Source of the DNA: JBBROS01 sp963752225
Lineage (GTDB): Bacteria; Pseudomonadota; Alphaproteobacteria; Acetobacterales; Acetobacteraceae
Direction: 5' to 3'
Length of the DNA: 64,000 nucleotides
NCBI GenBank assembly: GCA_963752225.1
Contig: CAVVXS010000008.1
Location: 1-64,000, forward strand
Below the pieces are notes generated by a model. That model saw only the letters and a program-made list of their open reading frames with translations. It ran no database searches and had not been told where the DNA came from. Position 1 is the first letter of the stretch, and each line of letters starts with the position of its first letter. Both the position numbers and the translations under genes were made by a program. Positions 1-9,000 of this stretch are shown in pieces.

Positions 1-647
1 GATGCCGAACACCAAGGCCTCGACCGGGTCGAGGACGAAGAACATCCAGATGCCGTAGGCGATGCCGGGGATGAAGCCGTCCCAGATCCGGTTCATCAGT
101 TGGTCGAGCGGGTGGATCCGGGTCGACGTGATGCCGACCATGACCTCCGCCGAGTGGTGCACCTTATGCAGCTCCCACAGGAACGGCAGGTTATGCTGGA
201 GCACGTGGTAGACGTAGTACGACAGGTCGTAGGCGATCAGCATCGTCACGGTGAACAGCACCACCATCGCCGGCGACATGCCCGGCGAGGGGTGCGGGGC
301 CCAACCGGTCAGATGGATCAGGGCGGCGTTGACGGCCAGTCCGGTTGCGGCGGCGGTCAGCACGAAGGGAAGACAAGCAGCGGGGCGGTTAAGCGGCGGC
401 AAACCCAAAACAGCGCGTCCGCGCGGGCCGATGGGTGGCGCAGCACCTCGGGCGGAAGTGCATACTGGATGAACGCGCGCAACGAACGCCGTTCTTGCGT
501 CTGCTGCAGGAAAGTAACGATTGCGGCCAACACGACGGTGGCCAAGAGCAAGAGGAGTGCGATTCCGTCGGGCCCTGAGTATTTCTCCCATTTTGCGGCC
601 AAGAGATTAGTCAGGGTCGAGTGGATGTTCGCAGCATCAGCCACCAT
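1..647 (-). pseudogene. sterol desaturase / fatty acid hydroxylase family, frameshifted and partial
   Basis: The gene reads leftwards and runs off the window start. The N-terminal part (647 down to about 372) has one strong membrane segment (IALLLLLATVVLAAIVTFL) and then hits a stop at 357-359. Family-typical sequence resumes in another frame at about 370: VLTAAATGLAVN, then membrane segments and the di-iron histidine boxes HVLQH and ELHKVHHSAEVM, ending at FVLDPVEALVFGI at the edge. One missing base near 360-375 would rejoin the two parts. The family comprises integral-membrane di-iron hydroxylases/desaturases of lipids; the substrate is unknown here. The break is either a true pseudogene or a one-base sequence error. 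Confidence 0.75.
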
Positions 648-1159
648 CGTCAGTTGTCTTTCTGCCCACGATCACACCCACGCCGTTACAGCATAGGCCA
701 TCTTTCGCCGGACATGGATGCCGAAACGACGTTGAGCGCATCACATAAAATCTAGTGCCGGGGTTGTGCAATTCGTAGGCGTAGGTGAACGGCGGACGGG
801 TCTACGCCGTTGTTTTCGCCCGCGGCATGGCGGGGCGGGGCGGGGCGGCCGGTTGTGGGATCGGTGCGGGACCGGTTCGCGACCAATTCTGGGGAGAACT
901 GACCGCGAAGCGGCGCCGGATCCGTGTTTTGTGCAAAATTTAGCTTGTAACGCACCTTTCGCTACCACTTACCGTCTGTTACCGTTCATGACACTTTCTG
1001 ACTTCGCGCGGGGACATCCATGGTCCGTTACGCTTTGCCGTTGCCCCAAGACGTTGCAGCGCCGTGTTGCGGGTCCGCAGGCGGGGCTTTAAGCGGGGCC
1101 GTTCTGGCGGCGGGGCGGACCGTTCGCGTGCGAGCCGGGCGTGAGTGGAGTGCGGGCTC
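648..1159. other. intergenic region upstream of the exopolysaccharide genes
   Basis: About 510 bases without a convincing gene. It is the space between the divergent desaturase gene and the BY-kinase-like gene, so both promoters should lie here, but no clear -35/-10 pair was recognised. The only distinctive feature is a G-rich run at about 829-848 (three GGGG blocks separated by single C, flanked by GG), which could form a G-quadruplex on the + strand. The ORFs predicted across it have no recognisable protein features. Confidence 0.5.
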
Positions 1160-1825
1160 GTGAACATTCAGATCCATGACAAGAGCTCGGTGTTCATTTC
1201 GATCGACGAGCCGCTGTTCCGGGAGATGCGCGTCCTGCTGAGCGGCTTGTTGTGGATGATCGACCGGCACGGCGCCGTGGTGCTGCATTTGACGGCCGCG
1301 CATGGCGGGGACGGGACGACGACGATTTCGCGCGCGCTGGCCGCCTGCGCGGCACAGTCCAAGTGGTGCAAGGTCGCGCTGCTCGACGCCAACCGGTCGT
1401 TGGGTCGCGAGGTGAGCGGCGGGGAGGGGCCGTCCATTCCGCTGCCGGGCATGGTGGACGTGTTTGCCGAGACCGGGGAGGTGGCGATCCGCCGGCTCGA
1501 CCTGGGCGGCGCGAAGCTCGGCGTCGGGCGGCTGCACAGCGCCGGGCCGTTCATGCCGCGAATGGAGTCGGTTCGCGCGCTGTATCAGCGGCTGCGGGAA
1601 GACTACACGCTGATTATCGTCGATGCGCCGCCGGTGCTGGAAGCGCCCGACGTGGCGGCGATCGCGTCGCTGGCGACCTGCTCGATGCTGGTGGTGGCGT
1701 CCGAGGAAAGCCGTTACGCCGTGGTGCAGCGCGCGCGGGGGGTGCTGGATCAGGTCGGCGCCAATATCCTGGGCGTGGTGCTCAACAAGCGAAAGAGCCG
1801 CCTGCCGGGCCTGCTGGCGGTTTGA
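1160..1825 (+). CDS. BY-kinase/CpsD-like exopolysaccharide ATPase with altered P-loop
   Basis: A 221-residue protein of the MinD/CpsD-type P-loop family that partners Wzz/GumC co-polymerases in exopolysaccharide export. Seen: a P-loop-like GGDGTTT (about residue 49), a Walker A' strand VALLDAN (about 72) and a Walker B-like IIVDAPPV (about 153). The lysine of the usual GxGK[ST]T is replaced by threonine, and there is no tyrosine-rich C-terminal tail, so ATP hydrolysis and tyrosine autophosphorylation are doubtful. The GTG at 1160 is chosen because GGAG lies at 1147-1150; an in-frame GTG at 1145 lacks such a site. The gumC-like gene follows 82 bp downstream, which supports a shared role. Confidence 0.8.
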   Translation: MNIQIHDKSSVFISIDEPLFREMRVLLSGLLWMIDRHGAVVLHLTAAHGGDGTTTISRALAACAAQSKWCKVALLDANRSLGREVSGGEGPSIPLPGMVDVFAETGEVAIRRLDLGGAKLGVGRLHSAGPFMPRMESVRALYQRLREDYTLIIVDAPPVLEAPDVAAIASLATCSMLVVASEESRYAVVQRARGVLDQVGANILGVVLNKRKSRLPGLLAV

Positions 1826-1907
1826 CGTGAGGCGTTCCGGCGCGCCGCCGCCGCGTCGTGCCGCTCCGGCCCGTTTTTGATCCCCTCCGCTCAAAGGTTG
1901 GACCGAC

Positions 1908-3380
1908 ATGCGCGACGCTAAATCGACCGGGATGCCCTCGCTGCACGAGATCGCCACGCTCGTGTCAATGCACAAAGTCAAGCTGCTGTGCGCGCTGCTG
2001 ATCCCGCCGATGGTGGCCGTCGCGCTGTTCTTCGTGATGCCGCCGGTGTACCAGGCCGAGACCAGTCTGATCGTGAAAAACGGCCGCGAGTATCTGGCCC
2101 CGGATGACGGACGCTCGAGCAACGCGCCGGACACCACCAAGGAAGCCGGGATCAACTCCGAATTGGAGCTGGTGAGCAGCCGTGCGGTGATCGGTGAGAC
2201 AATCAAGAAGCTCGGCATCGACACGCTGTACCCGGACCTGCGGCCCGGCTACACCGGGACGCTGACCGATGCGGCGATCGACCGTTTCAAGTCCGACCTC
2301 GCGGTGGCGTCGGTCAAGACGTCCAACGTGATCGACCTCGGCTTCAAGGGCAGCGACCCGGACAAGACCTCGCACGTGCTCGACACGCTCGTGCGCGTCT
2401 ATCAGGACAAGCATGCGGAGGTGTTTTCGGGCGGCCGGTCGGAAGTCTACAAGGAGGTCATGGCGCGGCAGTTCGAGGAGATCAACAACCTCGAGCAGCA
2501 GCGGACCAAGATCAAGGTCGAGAACGGAATCTATGACATCGGGCAGCAGCGCAAGGCGCTGATCAACCAGCAGGTGGCGGTCCAAACTCGGCTCGAGGAG
2601 CAGACCAGCAAGCAGAATATCCTGCAGAAGCGGATCGCCTTTCTGCAAGCGGCCAGCCCCAGCATCCCGGCAATGGTCATGTCCAACGTGACCGACAAAA
2701 GCGACGAGATGATCCACGTCCGCGACTCGCTGACCGACCTGCTGGCGACCGAGGCGTCGTTGGCGGCGCGGTACGGCGCCAAGCACCCGGGCATCCAGCA
2801 CGTGCGCGACCAGATCGCCATCATGCGGCAGCGGATGGCGGGGATGGGCGACCAGACGCTGCGTGTAACCACCCAGCCGGGCAAGCTTGCTCTGCAGGTG
2901 CAGGAGGACTTGGTGATGAACCAAGCCGAGCTGTCGCCGCTCGCGGGTGAGATCAAGCGGTCGTCCGAGCTGCTGGCGTCGATCGGCAAGGACCTGCAGC
3001 GGATGGAAACCGCCGATAGCGACCTCCGGGCGACCGAAACCCGGCTGGACGAGCTCAAGAACACCCTCGGCATCATCCGCACCCGCTACAACCAGGCGCG
3101 CACGGACGAACTGATGGACAACGCCAAGCTGGTGAGCGTGGTTCAGGTGGCGCCATCGATGACGTCGCATAAGCCGATCTTCCCGAAGCTGCCGAAATTT
3201 GCCGTGATCGGCGGGCTGATCGGGCTGTTCAGCGCCGGCCTCGTGATGGTGATCGCCACGCTGACGAACGGCACGCTGGTGACGGAGGAGAACGTGGAGC
3301 GGATGCTCGGCCTGCCGGTGCTCGTATCGGTGCCGCTGCTGACGCGGCAGCGCCAGCCGCTCGCGCTGCCGCGGGAGTGA
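1908..3380 (+). CDS. GumC/Wzz-type polysaccharide co-polymerase (chain-length determinant)
   Basis: A 490-residue inner-membrane protein. Membrane segment 1 is at about 25-43 (LLCALLIPPMVAVALFF). A long periplasmic region with heptad-rich coiled coil spans about 185-410 (NNLEQQRTKIKVENG, RLEEQTSKQNILQKR). A proline-rich approach (PIFPKLPK) precedes membrane segment 2 at about 431-453, followed by a short cytoplasmic tail. This is the family layout for proteins controlling chain length and export of exopolysaccharide. There is no fused kinase domain; the separate ATPase just upstream fills that position. It is followed after 22 bp by the GH10 gene, suggesting one transcription unit. Confidence 0.9.
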   Translation: MRDAKSTGMPSLHEIATLVSMHKVKLLCALLIPPMVAVALFFVMPPVYQAETSLIVKNGREYLAPDDGRSSNAPDTTKEAGINSELELVSSRAVIGETIKKLGIDTLYPDLRPGYTGTLTDAAIDRFKSDLAVASVKTSNVIDLGFKGSDPDKTSHVLDTLVRVYQDKHAEVFSGGRSEVYKEVMARQFEEINNLEQQRTKIKVENGIYDIGQQRKALINQQVAVQTRLEEQTSKQNILQKRIAFLQAASPSIPAMVMSNVTDKSDEMIHVRDSLTDLLATEASLAARYGAKHPGIQHVRDQIAIMRQRMAGMGDQTLRVTTQPGKLALQVQEDLVMNQAELSPLAGEIKRSSELLASIGKDLQRMETADSDLRATETRLDELKNTLGIIRTRYNQARTDELMDNAKLVSVVQVAPSMTSHKPIFPKLPKFAVIGGLIGLFSAGLVMVIATLTNGTLVTEENVERMLGLPVLVSVPLLTRQRQPLALPRE

Positions 3381-3402
3381 CGGCGGGCGTCAAGGGACGG
3401 AC

Positions 3403-4539
3403 GTGCTGACCACCCGCCGCGGCGTTTTGCGCCGGGGCGCCGCGATCCCGGCCCTGTTCGCCGGGCCGCTTCTCGCGGCGAGGGCGGCGGCGCCGGAGAG
3501 CGCGCCGAGCTTGAAGGAGGCGGCCGCGGCGGTCGGGCTGGCCTTCGGATCCGACAGCGACGTCGATCTCGCGACCGTCCCGCCGGCCTATCGGGAGCTG
3601 TTCGTCCGCCAGTGCGGCTTATACGCCGGGCTGTTCGATTGGCGGGTGGATTGCGCCAAGCCCGGCGACCCATGCCGGTCCGACGGCGATCCCAATGTCG
3701 GCCCGATGCTGGCGAGCGGCCTGCGTCTGTCGGGCGGCCACCTGATGTGGCACACGAGCACGCCGGCCTGGCTGACCGAACTCGGCTCCGCTGCGCGGGC
3801 GACCGCGGCGACGGTCGACCACGTGACCGCGCTCGTGACGCGCTTTGCCGGCCAGGTTTATTCCTGGAACGTGGTCAACGAGATGCTCAACCCGCGCGAA
3901 GGCCGCCCGGAAGGGTTGCGGCAAACGCCGGCGCTGCGGGCCATGGGATCCGACTATTTCGATGCCGCGTTCCGCGCCGCCCGCGCTGCCGACCCGGCGG
4001 CGCTGCTGGTGGCCAACGAGTATGCGGTGGAGATGGCCACCGCGGACCATGAGGCCAAGCGCGTCGCCTTGCTGCGCTGGCTCGACGGCTTGCAGCGGCG
4101 CGGGACGCCGATCGATGCGGTCGGCATCCAGTCGCATTTGAAATTGGACGAGAGCCGGTTCGACCCCGAACGCTTCCGGCGTTTCCTCGGCGAGATCGCG
4201 GCGCGCGGTCTGCGCATCCTGGTCACCGAGCTCGACGTGCTCGACCTGCAGGCCGGGAGCCAAGCGGAGCGGGACGCTGCCATCGCGTCGCTTTACGGCG
4301 AATACCTCCGGACGGTGCTGGACGAGCCAGCCGTCAGCGCGGTCGTGCTGTGGGGCTTGTCGGACCGCTACACTTGGCTGACGCCGCAGTACGACAAGCG
4401 CTTCGCCCGCGCCGACGGGCAGGCGACCCGGCCGTTGCCGTTCGATGCCGATTTCCAGCCCAAGCCGGCCTTTTTCGCGATGCTGAACGCAATCGCGCAC
4501 GCGCCGCAGCGGGCCGAAGCGGCGCCGGCGCGCCGGTAA
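3403..4539 (+). CDS. GH10 family endo-beta-1,4-glycanase (xylanase-like), Tat-exported
   Basis: A 378-residue glycoside hydrolase family 10 protein. A twin-arginine leader is visible (TTRRGVLRRG, then a hydrophobic run to AARAAA). The acid/base glutamate is E161 in WNVVNEM and the nucleophile is E276 in LVTELDV; both are conserved, as are HLMWHT and GIQSHL. GH10 enzymes are mainly endo-beta-1,4-xylanases. Its position directly after gumC suggests trimming or release of the cell's own exopolysaccharide rather than plant xylan degradation, but the substrate is inferred. Start is GTG with AAGGGA just upstream. It ends 21 bp from the convergent glycosyltransferase. Confidence 0.88.
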   Translation: MLTTRRGVLRRGAAIPALFAGPLLAARAAAPESAPSLKEAAAAVGLAFGSDSDVDLATVPPAYRELFVRQCGLYAGLFDWRVDCAKPGDPCRSDGDPNVGPMLASGLRLSGGHLMWHTSTPAWLTELGSAARATAATVDHVTALVTRFAGQVYSWNVVNEMLNPREGRPEGLRQTPALRAMGSDYFDAAFRAARAADPAALLVANEYAVEMATADHEAKRVALLRWLDGLQRRGTPIDAVGIQSHLKLDESRFDPERFRRFLGEIAARGLRILVTELDVLDLQAGSQAERDAAIASLYGEYLRTVLDEPAVSAVVLWGLSDRYTWLTPQYDKRFARADGQATRPLPFDADFQPKPAFFAMLNAIAHAPQRAEAAPARR

Positions 4540-4560
4540 ACCCCCGAGCGACGCCGGCGG

Positions 4561-5784
4561 TCAGGCCCGTTGCCGCTGCGCGCCCGAGTTCGCGAGCGCG
4601 TCGCCGTAGAGCGCGCCGAGACCCGACAAGGCGGCGTGCGGCATGAAGCGGTGGCGGACGGTGTCGCGGGCCTTGGCGCTCACGTCGCGGCAACACTCGG
4701 GGTCGCCGGCCAGCCGGGCGATGGCGCCGGCGAGTGCGGCCGGGTCGCGGGCCGGCACCACGATGACGCCGCCGTCCGAGGCGATCTCCGGCACGGCGCC
4801 GACGGGCGTTGCGATCGGCGCCATGCCGGCCGCCATGGCCTCGATCAAGGAATTGGGGAAGCCTTCCCCGTGGGAGGGAAGCAGGAAGATGTCCGCGTCG
4901 CGCATGATGTCGAGCAGCTGCGCGTGCGGCACCGGTCCTTCGCGGGCGACCACGTTGGCGAGGCCGAGTTCGGCCACGCGGGCGACGAGCGCGGGCGACA
5001 TCGCCAGCAACTGCAGCGTCGCCGTGCATCCCTGCGCTTGCAGGTGGGCAGCCGCGGCGAGCACCTCCTCGATGCCTTTGCGATACGCGTCCGAGCCGGC
5101 CACGAACAAGCAGACCGGCGGCCGATCGCCGGAGCGCACGCCGTCGTAGACCGGGCGCGAGGACCAGTTCGGCACCACGGTGATCCCGGACCGGCGCCCG
5201 GCGGCGACCAGGTACTGCTTGGCGAACTCGGATTGCGCGATGAGGCCGTCCGGGCTGCGCAGCGCCGCGGCGATCAGGCGCCGGGCGAACGGCCCGGCGT
5301 GGCCGTGGAAGTGGTCGAAGGCGCCGCCGATGCGCATGAGCACGATCCGTCCGAGCAGCCGCGCCAGCGCGGCGTAGACTGCGGACTCCCAGAATGCCTG
5401 GTAATCCGACGCCTGGATCTGAACGATGTCGACGCGGGCCGTCAGCACCGTGGCCGGGAACCGGGCGACGTTCCAGAGGGTGATGGCGGCGCCGAGCAGC
5501 ACGCGACGCAGGCCGCCGCGGAACATCGCGCCGTAGCCGTAATTGTTGGTCACATTCCGCTTCGGCGGACGCGAGGTCGAGAACGGCACGAAGTCGAAGC
5601 CGTCGCGCAGGTGCGACGCCATCAGGTTGAGCATGAAGGTCGTGACCCCGCCGGTGGTCGGCGGCATGGGCCCGACGAGGAGGACCCGAGGCTTGCGGCC
5701 CGGCGCCCGCGCGGCCGCGGCGCCGTCCGGATGGTGCGTTCGCATTTCCGGGGGACGGTTGGGCACGGCGACGTATTCGGTCAT
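4561..5784 (-). CDS. GT4-type glycosyltransferase
   Basis: A 407-residue GT-B glycosyltransferase of family 4. The N-terminal Rossmann domain opens with RVLLVGPMPPTTGGVTTF; the C-terminal nucleotide-sugar domain carries the E-x7-E type signature in HGEGFPNSLIEAMAAG and a PVGAVPEI loop. It should add a sugar to a lipid-linked or nascent polysaccharide at the cytoplasmic membrane. It is convergent with the GH10 gene and divergent from the beta-helix gene, so it is transcribed separately but belongs to the same exopolysaccharide neighbourhood. Donor and acceptor cannot be read from the sequence. No clear ribosome binding site precedes the chosen ATG; the homologous region begins near residue 32. 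Confidence 0.85.
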   Translation of the reverse strand: MTEYVAVPNRPPEMRTHHPDGAAAARAPGRKPRVLLVGPMPPTTGGVTTFMLNLMASHLRDGFDFVPFSTSRPPKRNVTNNYGYGAMFRGGLRRVLLGAAITLWNVARFPATVLTARVDIVQIQASDYQAFWESAVYAALARLLGRIVLMRIGGAFDHFHGHAGPFARRLIAAALRSPDGLIAQSEFAKQYLVAAGRRSGITVVPNWSSRPVYDGVRSGDRPPVCLFVAGSDAYRKGIEEVLAAAAHLQAQGCTATLQLLAMSPALVARVAELGLANVVAREGPVPHAQLLDIMRDADIFLLPSHGEGFPNSLIEAMAAGMAPIATPVGAVPEIASDGGVIVVPARDPAALAGAIARLAGDPECCRDVSAKARDTVRHRFMPHAALSGLGALYGDALANSGAQRQRA

Positions 5785-6011
5785 TTCGCATTGTAACGGT
5801 GGCGGCGGCGCCGTCGCAAGCCGAGCGCGCGGTTTTCAGGCACGATGGGCGATCGAGCGCCGGCAGTCGGGCCAAGGGGTCTCACCAATACAATCATTGA
5901 ACTAACAATTCATTATAGAGCCAATCCGTTTTCTGTCATTTCATGGTTTCAGACCGGCACAATCACGAAGTTATAAGCCCGTTCATATATCGTAACGGAT
6001 GGGCAATTCAG

Positions 6012-9000
6012 ATGACCATTTACTATGTCAATTCGAGCCTGGGCAACAACAACAACAACGGCACGTCGACCTCGACTCCATTCGCCACGATCCAGCAGGC
6101 CGCCGACCGGACGCAGCCTGGCGACAAGGTCGAAGTGATGGCCGGCACCTACTCCGCCGATGCGGCGACCGGCTACGTCCTGGCCACCGGCCATTCGGGC
6201 GCGGCCGGGGCTCCCATCGTGTTCGAAGGCTATAACGGCGCCCGCCCGGTCATCAGCATGCCGAGCGGCGGCGTTTCGGCCGTCCAGATCAACGGGTCCT
6301 ACGTCACGTTCAGCGGGTTCGAGCTGATCGGCAACGCGCAGAACGTGAGCTTGGCGCAGGCGCAATCGCTGGCGGCGCAACCGGGCAGCGGCTCCAACCG
6401 GACCATCGCCGGCAGCGGCATCACGGTCAGCTGGAACGGCAACCCGACCATCGTCAACCACGTGTCGATCCTGAACAACGTCGTGCACGATTTTGCCGCC
6501 AACGGCATCAGCGCCGAGGAATCGGACTACATCACCGTCCAGGGCAACACCGTTTACAACAACGGCAAGTACGGCCCCTACGGCACCAGCGGCGTGAGCC
6601 TGTTCGGGTCGCACGACAGCGATTCGGCGACGGGTTACAAGAACTTCGTCGTCGGCAACGTCCTCTATAACAACCAGCAACTGGTCGGCAGCTACGCGAT
6701 CGGGACCTCGGCCATCACCGACGGTGAAGGCTTGCTGATCGACAGCAACTCGAACTTCCAGACCGATGGGGTGCAGTACAAGGGTTCGACGCTCGTCGCC
6801 AACAACATCGCTTACGGCAACAGCGCGGTCGGGTTGGGCGCATACGCCAGCAGCAACGTCGATTTCATCGGCAACACCACCTACGGCAACGACCCGGCCG
6901 GGACGCATGGCGGGCAGATCGGCAGCAGCAAGCTGAACGGCGGCAAGTTTGAGAACAACATCGCGGTGGCCGGCCCGGGCGGGACCGCGTTCGGCATCGA
7001 TGGCACGAACTCGAACGTGACGGAGGATTACAACCTCGTCTACGGCGGCAATGCCGCGACCGGCGGGGCGCACGACATCAAGGCGGATCCCAAGTTCGTC
7101 GACGCGGGCGCCGCGAACTTCCAGCTGCAGGCCGGGTCGGCGGCGATCGGCATTGCCAACCCGGCCTATGTGCAGCCGATCGACCAGGCGGGCAATGCCC
7201 GGCCGTCGAACGCGCCCGCCGACGTCGGCGCGCTCGAGCATCAGATCGGAACGGCGGCGCCGCCCAATCCGCCGCCCCCGGTCGTGGTGACGCCGCCGCC
7301 TCCGGTCGTGGTGGCGGCGCCGGTGACGCTGGGCTCGGGCAGCAGCAGCATCGTGGTCGGCGTGTCCGAGGACGCCTACCAGGGTGATGCGCAGTTCACC
7401 GTCTCGGTGGACGGCGCCCAGGTCGGCGGCACCCAGACCGCGACCGCTTCGCACGCCGCGGGCAAAAGCCAGGCGTTCACCCTGCTCGGCAACTGGGCGG
7501 CGGGCGCACATACCGTGGCCGTCAGCTTCCTCAACGACCTCTATGGCGGCGGCGGCACCGCCGACCGCAACCTGTATGTCGACGGCGTCACCGCGGGCGG
7601 CACCACCGTGCCGGGCGCGCCGCTCTACGGCAACGGCACCCAGAGCTTCACGGCGACGGTGCCGGCCCCGCCGCCTCCGGTCGTGATCGAGTTGCCACCG
7701 CCCCCGCCGCCGGTGTCGCCGGTGATGCCGGTGACGCTGGGCTCGGGCAGCAGCAGCATCGTCGTGGGCGTGTCCGAGGACGCGTTCCAGGGTGATGCGC
7801 AGTTCACCGTTTCGGTCGACGGCGCCCAGATCGGCGGCACCCAGACCGCCACCGCCTCGCACGCCGCGGGCAAGAGCCAGGCGTTCACCCTGCTCGGCAA
7901 CTGGGCGGCGGGCGCGCATACCGTGGCGGTCAGCTTCCTCAACGACCTCTATGGCGGCGGCGGCACCGCCGACCGCAACCTGTATGTCGACGGCGTCACC
8001 GCGGGCGGCACCACGGTGCCGGGCGCGCCGCTCTACGGCAACGGCACCCAGAGCTTCACGGCAACGCTGCCGCCGCCCCCGGTCGTGGTGGTGCCACCGC
8101 CCCCGCCGACGGTGATGACATTGGGCTCGGGCAGCAGCAGCATCGTCGTCGGCGTGTCCGAGGACGCCTACCAGGGCGACGCGCAGTTCACCGTCTCGGT
8201 GGACGGCACCCAGGTCGGCGGCACCCAGACCGCCACCGCCTCGCATGCCGCGGGCAAGAGTCAGGCGTTCACCCTGCTCGGCAACTGGGCGGCGGGCGCG
8301 CATACCGTGGCCGTCAGCTTCCTCAACGACCTCTACGGCGGCGGCGGCACCGCCGACCGCAACCTGTATGTCGACGGCGTCACCGCGGGCGGCACCACCG
8401 TGCCGGGCGCGCCGCTCTACGGCAACGGCACCCAGAGCTTCACAGCGACGCTCACGTCGAGCGTGACCACGATCGGCAGCGGCGCCGGCAGCATCACCCT
8501 TGGCGTCTCCGAGGACGCCTACCAGGGCGACGCGCAGTTCACCGTCTCGGTGGACGGCACGCAGATCGGCGGCACCCAAACGGCGACCGCCGCGCATGCC
8601 GCGGGCAAGAGCCAGGTGTTCAACGTGCTGGGCGCGTTCGGCGCCGGGCCGCACAGCGTCAGCGTCAACTTCCTCAACGACGCCTGGGGCGGCACCGCGG
8701 CGACCGACCGCAACCTGTATGTCGACAGCTTCACCGCGGGCGGCGTGACCAAGCCGGTCGGCCTGGCGCTGATGGCGCCCGGCAGCCAGAGCTTTACCAC
8801 GCCGTCGGTGATCGGCCCGGCGACTTTGGGGAGCAACCCGACGCTGGCGTTCGTCGCGGCGGCCAAGGCGGTCACGATCGACGGCGGCACGGTGGCCGGC
8901 AAGACGCTGACCGGCGGCACGGCGAGGGACGTGTTCGTGCTGCATGCCGGTGCGTCGAACGGGGACACGATCACCAACTTCAAGCCCAGCCTGACCGCGG

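Noticed and set aside
100..696. A 198-codon + strand frame at the left end
   Set aside because: It runs opposite the desaturase-family gene, has an Arg/Gln/His-rich composition and no recognisable features.
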